From contig JAHCAR010000016.1 in assembly GCA_019634795.1 (NCBI GenBank), positions 1 through 64,000 on the forward strand: a stretch of 64,000 nucleotides of DNA. Direction: 5' to 3'. Of the stretch, positions 16,179 to 24,335 are shown piece by piece (the stretch's first letter is position 1; each line of letters opens with the position of its first letter). The stretch comes from Dokdonella sp. Lineage in GTDB: Bacteria; Pseudomonadota; Gammaproteobacteria; Xanthomonadales; Rhodanobacteraceae. The translations under genes were made by a program, and so were the position numbers. The notes beneath the pieces were generated by a model, which saw only the letters and a list, made by a program, of their open reading frames with translations, made no database searches and was not told where the DNA came from.

Positions 16179-17254
16179 CCGAAACGCCGCGAAAGCCATC
16201 GACACGCTTCCTGCTGAGGCCCTGTCTCGCCGAAGACCTGTCCGTGATGGAAAACTTCGCCGAGGCCAGCGCGCACGGCCTGACCACACTGCCGTGTGAT
16301 CGCGCGGCGCTGGCCGATCGCATCGAACGATCGCTGCAGTCGTTTTCGACGGAAGACGTCAGTGGCGAGGAAATCTATCTTTTCGTGGTCGAGGATTGCG
16401 CGACCGGCGAAGTCGTCGGCACCAGCGGCATTGCCGCCCGAGCCGGATTCTCCGACCGCTTCTACAGCTATCGCAACGAGTTCGTCGTCCATCGCAGCCA
16501 GGCGCTCGGTGCCAGCAACCGCATACACACCCTGCATCTGTGCCACGACCTGACCGGCTTCACCCTGCTGACCTCGTTCTATGTCGATCCGCGCTACGAA
16601 GATTCGCTGGCCGCGCAGTTGCTTTCACGGGCGCGACTGCTCTTCATCGCGGCGCATGCGGATCGCTTTTCCGACCGGATCGCCGCGGAAAGCCCGGGCC
16701 TGGCCGATGCGAGCGGTCGCTGCCCGTTCTGGGATGCCGTCGGGCGACGCTTCTTCGGCATGAACTATCCGGCCGTGGAGCGGCTTTCCGGCGGGCGCAG
16801 CAAGGCCTTCATCGCCGAGTTGATGCCGCCTTCGCCGGTCTACGTGCCCTTGCTGCCCGAGGAAGCGCAGTGGGCGATCGGGCAACTGCACCCGGTCGCC
16901 GAGTTGCCGTTTTCGATCCTGATCGATGAAGGATTCGACGCCGAGACCTATGTCGACATCTTCGATGGCGGCCCGACCGTGCAGGAGCGCGTCGGCATGC
17001 TCAAGACGGTAGGCCGGTCGCGCACGCTGCGGGTCGAGACATCTGCCGCCAGTGCCTCGCTGGCAAATTCGGCGAACGGACTGTACATCGTCGCCGTGCC
17101 GGCCCTGGCGGGCTTTCGTGCCAGCATCCTGTCGGCGGCCGCGAGCGACAGCGCGATCAGGCTCGGTGCGGAAGCGGCACATCAGCTCGGCACAACCAGG
17201 GGCGATCTGGTCCAGGTCGCTGCGTTCGACGGCGTGGGAGGCGGATCACGATGA
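16175..17254 (+). CDS. aruF: Arginine N-succinyltransferase subunit (AruF/AstA family)
   Basis: A 359-residue AstA-family GNAT-like enzyme. It should transfer succinyl from succinyl-CoA to arginine, the first step of the AST arginine degradation route. Family phrases are present: FYSYRNEFVVHRSQ, SNRIHTLHLCHDLTG, GRCPFWDAVGRRFFGMNY, KAFIAELMP and YVDIFDGGPT. ATG 16175 overlaps the argR stop (ATGA). Pseudomonas uses a two-subunit enzyme, AruF/AruG, and a second AstA-like gene follows here. The remaining ast/aru genes are not in the window. Confidence 0.88.
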   Translation: MTETPRKPSTRFLLRPCLAEDLSVMENFAEASAHGLTTLPCDRAALADRIERSLQSFSTEDVSGEEIYLFVVEDCATGEVVGTSGIAARAGFSDRFYSYRNEFVVHRSQALGASNRIHTLHLCHDLTGFTLLTSFYVDPRYEDSLAAQLLSRARLLFIAAHADRFSDRIAAESPGLADASGRCPFWDAVGRRFFGMNYPAVERLSGGRSKAFIAELMPPSPVYVPLLPEEAQWAIGQLHPVAELPFSILIDEGFDAETYVDIFDGGPTVQERVGMLKTVGRSRTLRVETSAASASLANSANGLYIVAVPALAGFRASILSAAASDSAIRLGAEAAHQLGTTRGDLVQVAAFDGVGGGSR

Positions 17255-18210
17255 GCATCTGGCATCTGCATCGAACCAGCGATCCTGGCCGGGCCGGCGA
17301 GGTCGATACGGCCGCGTCCGACCACCTGTTTGCGTTGGATGACCTGTCCGCGCCGGGGGCCGACAGCCTCCGGCTCGGCACGCTGCGCCTGCGCCGGCGC
17401 ATCGGCATGAGCCTGCCGCGCTATTGGTACCACGTCGGCGAGGTCGTGCATTCGGCGCCGACCCTGGACCTGTTCCGGCGCGAAAAGGTCCTGCTGCTCG
17501 GCAACGACTTCACTGCGGCCTCCGAGCTGGCCGACATCCGGGTCGAGGCCGCCGGGTGCCCGCCGGGCAGGCGCATGGAGATACTCGAGGCGCTGATTCG
17601 CGCTGGCCTGCTCCTGCTCGATGCCGTCCCCGGCGCAAGCAACGATTCGAGCGAGGATGACCGGCGCGTGATCGTCGAATTGCCCGGCGTGCGCAGGATC
17701 AATGGCGCATCACCGTTCTGGGAAGGCCTGGGCGGCTTCTTCCACGATGCCGACCCGGACGACGGCGAGCGTGAATACGGGCCGGCCTGGCGCAGCCATG
17801 TGGCTGCGCTGTTGCCGCGACATCCGGTGGTGGTATCGCTGTTGCGATCCTCAGCGCGCGAGGCCGTCGGCGAGGTCGGCGAATCGGCGCTTGCGCTTCG
17901 CGACGCACTGCTGGCGCAGGGCTTCGGGCCGAGCCGCCATGTCGGCATCATCGATGGCGGACCGGTCTATTGCAGCGAGCGGCGCTTCCGCCAGGCGGCG
18001 AGGAACTGCACGCTCGTTGCTGCCACGGCAGGCCGGCAGGCCGAAACCGCGCAATCGTGGCTGCTCAGGCCCGATCATGGTGACGAGGTCTGGTGCCTGC
18101 CTGGTCAAGACCAGGGCGGCAGCATCGCACTCGCTGCGGCTGTCTTCGAGCGCTGCGGGCTGGCCGCCGGCGGTACGGCGGCGGTCCTGCCTTGGAACCG
18201 GTGCCATTAG
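17251..18210 (+). CDS. aruG: Divergent second arginine N-succinyltransferase subunit (AruG-like)
   Basis: A 319-residue protein related to the preceding gene but strongly diverged. The C-terminal AstA signatures remain (INGASPFWEGLGGFFHD, RHVGIIDGGPVY), whereas the N-terminal acyltransferase half is hard to align by eye (it retains PRYWYHVGEVVHSAP). The ATG overlaps aruF (ATGA), consistent with equal production of two subunits of one complex. A purely structural or regulatory role for this subunit is possible. Confidence 0.7.
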   Translation: MSIWHLHRTSDPGRAGEVDTAASDHLFALDDLSAPGADSLRLGTLRLRRRIGMSLPRYWYHVGEVVHSAPTLDLFRREKVLLLGNDFTAASELADIRVEAAGCPPGRRMEILEALIRAGLLLLDAVPGASNDSSEDDRRVIVELPGVRRINGASPFWEGLGGFFHDADPDDGEREYGPAWRSHVAALLPRHPVVVSLLRSSAREAVGEVGESALALRDALLAQGFGPSRHVGIIDGGPVYCSERRFRQAARNCTLVAATAGRQAETAQSWLLRPDHGDEVWCLPGQDQGGSIALAAAVFERCGLAAGGTAAVLPWNRCH

Positions 18211-18281
18211 CACCAAGCGATTTGCAATCAAGGGCTTGCAAGTTCTGACCTGGCCGCTGGGCGGTCCTGCGGCACAGCCCC

Positions 18282-18287
18282 TACAAT
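18282..18287 (+). promoter_or_regulatory. Possible -10 element for the rhamnose operon
   Basis: TACAAT lies 35 bases before the GTG start of rfbA. No good -35 hexamer sits 16-18 bases upstream, so this is only a weak promoter candidate. The GC-rich inverted stretch just before it may terminate the upstream operon. Confidence 0.25.
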
Positions 18288-18321
18288 AGGCGGCCCAGAA
18301 GACTGAGCAGAGGCCCACCGG

Positions 18322-19209
18322 GTGACATCACGACGCGGCATCATTCTCGCCGGCGGCTCCGGCACGCGCCTGTATCCACTGACCCAGTCGGTCAGCAAGC
18401 AGCTGCTGCCGGTCTACGACAAGCCGATGATCTACTACCCGCTCAGCACCCTGATGCTGGCCGGCATCCGCGATGTGCTGGTGATCAACACGCCGCACGA
18501 GCAGGCCCTGTTCGAGCGCCTGCTCGGCGATGGCTCGCAGTGGGGCATCTCGATCCGCTACGCGGTGCAGGCATCGCCGGACGGACTTGCCCAGGCCTAC
18601 CTGATCGGCCGCGATTTCGTCGCCAATGATCCGAGCTGCCTGATCCTCGGCGACAACATCTTCTATGGCGACGGACTGACCCGCCTGCTGCACGCCGCTG
18701 ACGCACGCACGAATGGCGCCACGGTGTTCGGCTACTGGGTGCGCGACCCCGAACGCTATGGCGTCGCCGAATTCGACGGCGCGGGTCGGGTCATCGGCCT
18801 CGAAGAAAAGCCGACCAGGCCAAAGTCGAGCTGGGCCGTGACCGGGCTCTATTTCTACGACGGCCGCGCCGCCGACTTCGCCCGCGAGCTGAAACCATCG
18901 GCGCGCGGCGAACTCGAGATCACCGACCTCAACCGCTGCTATCTGGCCGATCAATCGCTGATGCTCGAGCGCATGGGGCGCGGCTTCGCCTGGCTCGACA
19001 CCGGCACCCATGAGTCGCTGGTCGAGGCGTCGAGCTACGTGCAGACGATCGAGAACCGCCAGGGCCTGAAGATCTGCTGCCCCGAGGAGATCGCGTTCCT
19101 GCAGGGCTGGATCGACGCCGAGCAGGTGCTGCGCCTGGCCGCGCCGCTGGCCAAGAACGCCTATGGCCAGTATCTGAACGAGCTGGTCCGCGAGGGACGC
19201 CGCGGATGA
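18322..19209 (+). CDS. rfbA: Glucose-1-phosphate thymidylyltransferase
   Basis: A 295-residue RmlA enzyme that joins dTTP and glucose-1-phosphate to dTDP-glucose, the first step to dTDP-L-rhamnose. The nucleotide-binding start [16 protein letters not shown], the [12 protein letters not shown] motif and GDNIFYG are clear. GTG 18322 gives the expected length. It begins a tightly packed operon with rfbC, rfbD and manC; rfbB, the 4,6-dehydratase, is absent from this window. Confidence 0.95.
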   Translation: MTSRRGIILAGGSGTRLYPLTQSVSKQLLPVYDKPMIYYPLSTLMLAGIRDVLVINTPHEQALFERLLGDGSQWGISIRYAVQASPDGLAQAYLIGRDFVANDPSCLILGDNIFYGDGLTRLLHAADARTNGATVFGYWVRDPERYGVAEFDGAGRVIGLEEKPTRPKSSWAVTGLYFYDGRAADFARELKPSARGELEITDLNRCYLADQSLMLERMGRGFAWLDTGTHESLVEASSYVQTIENRQGLKICCPEEIAFLQGWIDAEQVLRLAAPLAKNAYGQYLNELVREGRRG

Positions 19210-19760
19210 AGCTGATCAAGACCGCACTGGACGGCTGTCTGGTCGTCGAGCCGAAGGTGCATGGCGACGAGCGCGGATTCTTCTACGAGAGTTTCAACGC
19301 CGGCCGTTTCGCCGAGGCCGGGCTCGACCTCGCCTTCGTGCAGACCAACGTATCGCGCTCCGCACAGGGCGTGCTGCGCGGCCTGCACTACCAGTGGCCG
19401 AATCCGCAGGGCAAGCTGGTCAGCGTGCTCGAAGGCGAGGTCTACGACGTCGCCGTCGATATCCGGGTCGGCTCGCCGACCTTCGGCCAATGGGCTGCCG
19501 CGATCCTCTCGGCCGAGAACAAGCGCCATTTCTGGGTGCCGGAAGGCTTCGCCCACGGCTTTGCCGTGCTCGAGGGGCCGGCCACCTTCCTCTACCAGTG
19601 CACCGCCCTCTACGACCACGCCGCCGACGCCGGCATCCGCTGGAACGATGCGGCACTGGCGATCGACTGGCCGCTGGCCCGGCCCTCGCTGTCCGACAAG
19701 GACCAGAAGGCGCCGTTTCTCGCCGACGTGGCACCCGAACGTCTACCGGTCTTCGCATGA
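19206..19760 (+). CDS. rfbC: dTDP-4-dehydrorhamnose 3,5-epimerase
   Basis: A 184-residue RmlC cupin that epimerises C3 and C5 of dTDP-4-keto-6-deoxyglucose. Family motifs include [18 protein letters not shown] (catalytic His) and the region [13 protein letters not shown]. Its ATG overlaps the rfbA stop (ATGA), and its own stop overlaps rfbD. Confidence 0.95.
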   Translation: MKLIKTALDGCLVVEPKVHGDERGFFYESFNAGRFAEAGLDLAFVQTNVSRSAQGVLRGLHYQWPNPQGKLVSVLEGEVYDVAVDIRVGSPTFGQWAAAILSAENKRHFWVPEGFAHGFAVLEGPATFLYQCTALYDHAADAGIRWNDAALAIDWPLARPSLSDKDQKAPFLADVAPERLPVFA

Positions 19761-20701
19761 ACGTGTTGTTGCTCGGCGCCAGCGGCCAGGTCGGCCATGC
19801 CCTGCGTCAGCCGCTCGCGGCGCTCGGAGCGCTGACCTGCGCGACGCGCTCGGGCGTTCTCGACGCGGGTGGCGCCTGCCTCGCCGTCGATCTCGAGGAC
19901 GGCGCGTCGATTGAGCGCGCCCTCGATTCGGTCAGGCCGCAAGTGATCGTCAACGCGGCGGCCTACACGGCAGTCGATCGGGCCGAACAGGAATCGGACC
20001 GGGCCGACCGCATCAACCATCGCGCGGTCGGCGAGATCGGCGCCTGGGCCGCGCGCAACGAGGCCCTGGTCGTCCACTATTCGACCGACTACGTGTTCGC
20101 CGGCACGGATCCGCAGCCGCGGCGCGAATACGACGCGACCGCGCCGCTCGGTGCCTACGGGCGCAGCAAGCTGGCCGGCGAAATCGCCCTGCGCGAGAGC
20201 GGCGCGCGACACCTGATCCTGCGCACGGCATGGGTCTATGCGGCGCGCGGCCACAACTTCCTGCGCACGATGCTGCGCCTGGCCGGCGAGCGCGACGAAC
20301 TGCGCGTCGTCGACGACCAGATCGGCGCACCGACCCCGGCGCACTGGATCGCGCAGGCGACCGCTGCCATCCTTTCCCGACTCACGGCCATGCCGCAGAA
20401 CGAACGCGAAGCGGCCTTCGGTACGTACCATCTCACTGCGAGCGGGCGCTGCAGCTGGTGCGCGTTCGCCGCAGCGATCCTGGTTGCGGCGAAGACCGCC
20501 GGCCTGCTCGAAAAGACACCGCAGCTGGTGCCGATCGCCAGCGCGGACTACCCGACGCCGGCACGGCGTCCGTCCTATTCGGTCCTCGACAACGCCAGGC
20601 TCGCCCTCGCGTTCGGACTACAATTGCGGTCCTGGGAAGAGGGACTACGCGAGGTGATCGGCGAACTCGCCGTCACCGAGACCCCTGGAGAAACTCGATG
20701 A
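19757..20701 (+). CDS. rfbD: dTDP-4-dehydrorhamnose reductase
   Basis: A 314-residue RmlD short-chain reductase making dTDP-L-rhamnose. The Rossmann motif GASGQVG is at residues 7-13; the STDYVF segment and the YGRSKLAGE catalytic Tyr-x3-Lys follow. ATG 19757 overlaps rfbC (ATGA); the same frame is open further upstream, but that part is shadow. The stop overlaps manC. Confidence 0.94.
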   Translation: MNVLLLGASGQVGHALRQPLAALGALTCATRSGVLDAGGACLAVDLEDGASIERALDSVRPQVIVNAAAYTAVDRAEQESDRADRINHRAVGEIGAWAARNEALVVHYSTDYVFAGTDPQPRREYDATAPLGAYGRSKLAGEIALRESGARHLILRTAWVYAARGHNFLRTMLRLAGERDELRVVDDQIGAPTPAHWIAQATAAILSRLTAMPQNEREAAFGTYHLTASGRCSWCAFAAAILVAAKTAGLLEKTPQLVPIASADYPTPARRPSYSVLDNARLALAFGLQLRSWEEGLREVIGELAVTETPGETR

Positions 20702-22137
20702 TCGTTCCGGTGATCCTGTCCGGCGGCGCGGGCACCCGGCTCTGGCCGGTGTCGCGTAGCGCCTACCCGAAGCCCTTCATGCGCATGGGTGACGGCGAGT
20801 CGCTGTTGTACAAGACCCTCGACCGCGCCCTGCGCCTGGCCGACGGCGGCACCGTGCTGACCGTGACCGGGCGCGACTACTACTTCCTGACCCGCGATGA
20901 ATACGCGACCCATCCCGATGCGGATCTCGACAGGCTGCCGTTCCTGCTCGAACCGGTCGGCCGCAACACGGCGCCGGCGGTGGTCCTCGCCGCGCTGCAT
21001 GCGCTCGATCAATGTGGTGCCGATGCGACCCTGCTGGTGTTGCCGGCCGACCACCTGATCCGCGACCTCGATACCTTCGTCGCCGATGCGCAGCGCGCGG
21101 TGGCGCTGGCCGGCGACGGCTGGCTGGTCACCTTCGGCATGCCGCCGAGCGGGCCGGAAACCGGCTTTGGCTATATCCACATGGGCGCCGCGATCGCCGG
21201 CAGCGAAGGCCGCGAAGTCGCCGCGTTCGTCGAGAAGCCCGATCGCGAGACCGCCGAGCGCTATCTGGCCTCGGGTGACCATGTCTGGAATTCGGGCATG
21301 TTCTGTTTCCGCGCCGATGCGCTGATCGCGGCGGCAGAAAAGACCTGCCCCGACGTGCTGGCCGCGGCTCGGGCCTGTCATGCCAGCGAGAGCGGCCAGT
21401 CCAGCCCGGTCGAGTTCGCCCGCGAGGCCTTCCTCGCCCAACCCGACATCTCGATCGACTACGCGATCATGGAGCGCGCCTCGCGCGTGGCCGTGGTCCC
21501 GGCGCGCTTCGACTGGAGCGACATCGGTTCGTGGAAGGCGATCAGCGACATGGATGCCGAGACCGATTCGGCCGGCAACCGCGTGCAGGGCCAGGCGATC
21601 ATCGTCGAGAGCGAGAACTGCTACATCCAGTCCGATTCGCGCATGGTCGCCGCGGTCGGGGTCAGGAACCTGGTCATCGTCGATACCGGCGACGCTGTGC
21701 TGGTCGCCGACCGCGAGCGTTCGCAGCAGGTCAAGATCGTGGTCGACCGGCTGCGCAAGGACAACCATCAGGCCGCCTCGTTCCACAAGACCGTGCATCG
21801 ACCCTGGGGCAGCTACACGATCCTCGAGGACGGCGACGACTGCAAGGTCAAGCGCCTGACCGTCAAGCCGGGCCATGTCCTCTCGCTGCAGCTGCACAAT
21901 CGGCGTAGCGAACACTGGACCGTGGTCAACGGCACAGCCAAGGTGCGCATCGGCGAGCGCGAATTCCTGCTCAACGCGAACGAATCGGCCTACATCCCGA
22001 TGAACACCGTGCACCGCCTCGAGAATCCGACCGCGCAGGACATCCACCTGATCGAAGTGCAGTGCGGCGACTATTTCGGCGAGGACGACATCGTGCGCCT
22101 CGAGGATCGCTATGGACGGGTGCCGCGCAAGGTTTAA
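20698..22137 (+). CDS. manC: Mannose-1-P guanylyltransferase / mannose-6-P isomerase
   Basis: A 479-residue type II bifunctional enzyme (XanB/AlgA type). The N-terminal guanylyltransferase has ILSGGAGTRLWPVSR and FVEKPD; the C-terminal cupin-like isomerase has KRLTVKPGHVLSLQLHNRRSEHW. It supplies GDP-mannose for lipopolysaccharide or exopolysaccharide. The ATGA overlap with rfbD links dTDP-rhamnose and GDP-mannose supply. A run of A follows the TAA, without a strong hairpin. Confidence 0.93.
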   Translation: MIVPVILSGGAGTRLWPVSRSAYPKPFMRMGDGESLLYKTLDRALRLADGGTVLTVTGRDYYFLTRDEYATHPDADLDRLPFLLEPVGRNTAPAVVLAALHALDQCGADATLLVLPADHLIRDLDTFVADAQRAVALAGDGWLVTFGMPPSGPETGFGYIHMGAAIAGSEGREVAAFVEKPDRETAERYLASGDHVWNSGMFCFRADALIAAAEKTCPDVLAAARACHASESGQSSPVEFAREAFLAQPDISIDYAIMERASRVAVVPARFDWSDIGSWKAISDMDAETDSAGNRVQGQAIIVESENCYIQSDSRMVAAVGVRNLVIVDTGDAVLVADRERSQQVKIVVDRLRKDNHQAASFHKTVHRPWGSYTILEDGDDCKVKRLTVKPGHVLSLQLHNRRSEHWTVVNGTAKVRIGEREFLLNANESAYIPMNTVHRLENPTAQDIHLIEVQCGDYFGEDDIVRLEDRYGRVPRKV

Positions 22138-22195
22138 AAAAATTGCGCGTCATGCAATAGTTCACACTCGGGATCCTGACAGGGAGTGAGTCGAG

Positions 22196-24226
22196 ATGAA
22201 ATCCTGCACAGCACTTTTTCTGGCGGCGTTTGGCATCGTCGTTTCCGCGCCGGCGGCTGAACCGGTTCCGCTTGCCGATTTCGCGCGCCACATGCAATTT
22301 CGTGACGCGAAGATCTCGCCGGATGGAGCGCATCTGGCCGTGACTTCGATCATCGACGGCAAATCGGTGCTGTCGATGATCGATCTCAGATCAAATTCGG
22401 GGCTTACCTTGCGTCCGCGTGAGGAAGATGAGGTCGCCCAATTCTGGTGGGTGTCTCCAAAGCGCCTGGTCTATTCCGTGGCGAGGCGCGGGGGCTATTT
22501 CGAGGCGCCCGGCCAGACCGGAGAACTGTTTGCGGTCGATGTGGACGGCAAGAACAAGGACATTCTGTTCGGATACCGCGTCGACCAGAGCATGGCGGGC
22601 TCGACCGGCAGTCACATCACCAAGAAGGAAAGTGAAAACGCCAGCGCGTGGCTGCTCGACGATTTGCGCGATGACGACGACGAGGCCGTGGTCCAGGTCG
22701 AACGCTGGAACTGGAGCCATGTCGGAGTGGCCGGAGGCGAGCGCCTGCATCCGGAAGTCCGTCGAATCAACGTCAACACCGGAAAGAACCGCACGATCGC
22801 CACGGCACCGATGCCTCGCTCGGGGTTCGTCCTCGACCACGCCGGCTCGGTCCGTTTCGCATATGCCCTCGACAATGATCAAAAATTCAAGGTCCACTAT
22901 CGGGAGGGCGAGGGCAAGGACTGGGAGCTGGTCGTCGACGAGGCCATCACGGGTGATCGGGCCTACCCGATATCGTTCAATCGCGCCGGCGATGGTGTTT
23001 ACTTCAACTGCCAAGGCAGCAAGCATCGGGGTGGACTGTGTCTCTGGGACGTGGCCAAGCGCGAGTTCAAGACGCTCTGGAGCGCCAACGATGCGGCACC
23101 CTTCGCTTTCGAGGAGACCTTCGACGGCCAGGATCTGTTCGCGATCCGTTCGATGCCTGGGCGAACCGCAGTCACCTTGCTCGACAAGACATCCGAGGAG
23201 GCCGAGCTGCTGGTTGCCCTGATGAATCAGTTCCCGGGCGAGGACGTCCGCTTCGTCAACGCAAGTCGCGATGGCAGGAAGGTCGTCGTGCTGGTCGAGG
23301 CCGACCGTGATCCCGGCAACTTCTATCTCTATGATGCCGATACCAAGAAGCTCAGCTTCCTGCTGGCGCGAGCGCCCTGGATCAAGCCTGAGGCCATGGC
23401 CGCCAAGAACCCCTTCGAGATCAAGGCACGCGATGGCATGAGCCTGAACGGATTCCTGACCAAACCGGTCGGCAAGGAAGCAGAGAAGAACCTGCCCATG
23501 GTCGTATTCGTCCACGGCGGTCCTTACGGCATCAGTGACAGCTGGAATTACGATCCCTATGTGCAGGTTCTCGCGAGCCGCGGCTATGCGGTGCTTCAGG
23601 TCAACTACCGGGGTTCGGGAGGCTACGGCTATGACTTCATGAAAGCGGGGTATGGCGAATGGGGCGCGAAGATGCAGGACGATGTCACCGACGCGACCCG
23701 CTGGGCCGTGGAACAGGGCACGGCCGACGCCCGGCGCATCTGCATCTTCGGCGGTAGCTATGGCGGCTACGCGGCGCTCCAGGGCGCCGTGCGCGAACCC
23801 GATCTGTACCAGTGCACGATCGGCTACGTGGGGGTCTACGACCTGCGCCTGATGAAGTCGCGCGGCGATATCCCGCAATCCTTCAGCGGTGAAGGCTATC
23901 TCGACCTGGTTCTAGGCAATGACGAAACCGTGCTGGCCCGACGATCGCCGATCAACCAGATCGAGCGCATCAAGGCCGATGTGATGCTGATCGTCGGGGG
24001 ACAGGACAAGCGCGTGCCGCCGGTGCAAGGCGAGAGTTTGCGCAATGCCATGCTCAAGCGCGGAAAGCCGGTCGAATGGGTCTACCAGCCGACCGAAGGA
24101 CACGGTTTCTACAACGAAAAGAACGTCACCGAACTCTACGAGAAGATTCTCGGCTTCCTCGATCGCAACATTGGCCCGCATGCCGACAAGGTCGCCGCGA
24201 ACGATTCGGCGAAGGCGGACGAGTAG
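22196..24226 (+). CDS. Exported S9 family prolyl oligopeptidase-like peptidase
   Basis: A 676-residue serine peptidase with a signal peptide (residues 1-20). An N-terminal beta-propeller (about 25-400) is followed by an alpha/beta-hydrolase domain: Ser521 in GGSYGGY, Asp604 in GGQDKRV and His636 in EGHGF form the catalytic triad. It probably trims peptides in the periplasm; the exact specificity is unknown. The Shine-Dalgarno (AGGGAGTGAG) precedes ATG 22196. It stands alone, convergent with pgi. Confidence 0.9.
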   Translation: MKSCTALFLAAFGIVVSAPAAEPVPLADFARHMQFRDAKISPDGAHLAVTSIIDGKSVLSMIDLRSNSGLTLRPREEDEVAQFWWVSPKRLVYSVARRGGYFEAPGQTGELFAVDVDGKNKDILFGYRVDQSMAGSTGSHITKKESENASAWLLDDLRDDDDEAVVQVERWNWSHVGVAGGERLHPEVRRINVNTGKNRTIATAPMPRSGFVLDHAGSVRFAYALDNDQKFKVHYREGEGKDWELVVDEAITGDRAYPISFNRAGDGVYFNCQGSKHRGGLCLWDVAKREFKTLWSANDAAPFAFEETFDGQDLFAIRSMPGRTAVTLLDKTSEEAELLVALMNQFPGEDVRFVNASRDGRKVVVLVEADRDPGNFYLYDADTKKLSFLLARAPWIKPEAMAAKNPFEIKARDGMSLNGFLTKPVGKEAEKNLPMVVFVHGGPYGISDSWNYDPYVQVLASRGYAVLQVNYRGSGGYGYDFMKAGYGEWGAKMQDDVTDATRWAVEQGTADARRICIFGGSYGGYAALQGAVREPDLYQCTIGYVGVYDLRLMKSRGDIPQSFSGEGYLDLVLGNDETVLARRSPINQIERIKADVMLIVGGQDKRVPPVQGESLRNAMLKRGKPVEWVYQPTEGHGFYNEKNVTELYEKILGFLDRNIGPHADKVAANDSAKADE

Positions 24227-24306
24227 TTGCCGGCCCGCCCCGGAGCCTCGGTCATTGGATAAACGCCAAATGGCCGGACATGCGCCGATCGGCTCCGTGT
24301 TCCGGC

Positions 24307-24325
24307 GGCGGCCGGTGGCCGCCGA
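24307..24325. terminator. Candidate terminator hairpin between S9 peptidase and pgi
   Basis: CGGCGGCC (24307-24314) and GGCCGCCG (24318-24325) form a perfect 8-bp stem with a GGT loop between two convergent genes. There is no T run, so it could work through Rho or simply be a structured barrier. Confidence 0.4.
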
Positions 24326-24335
24326 TGATGGTTCG

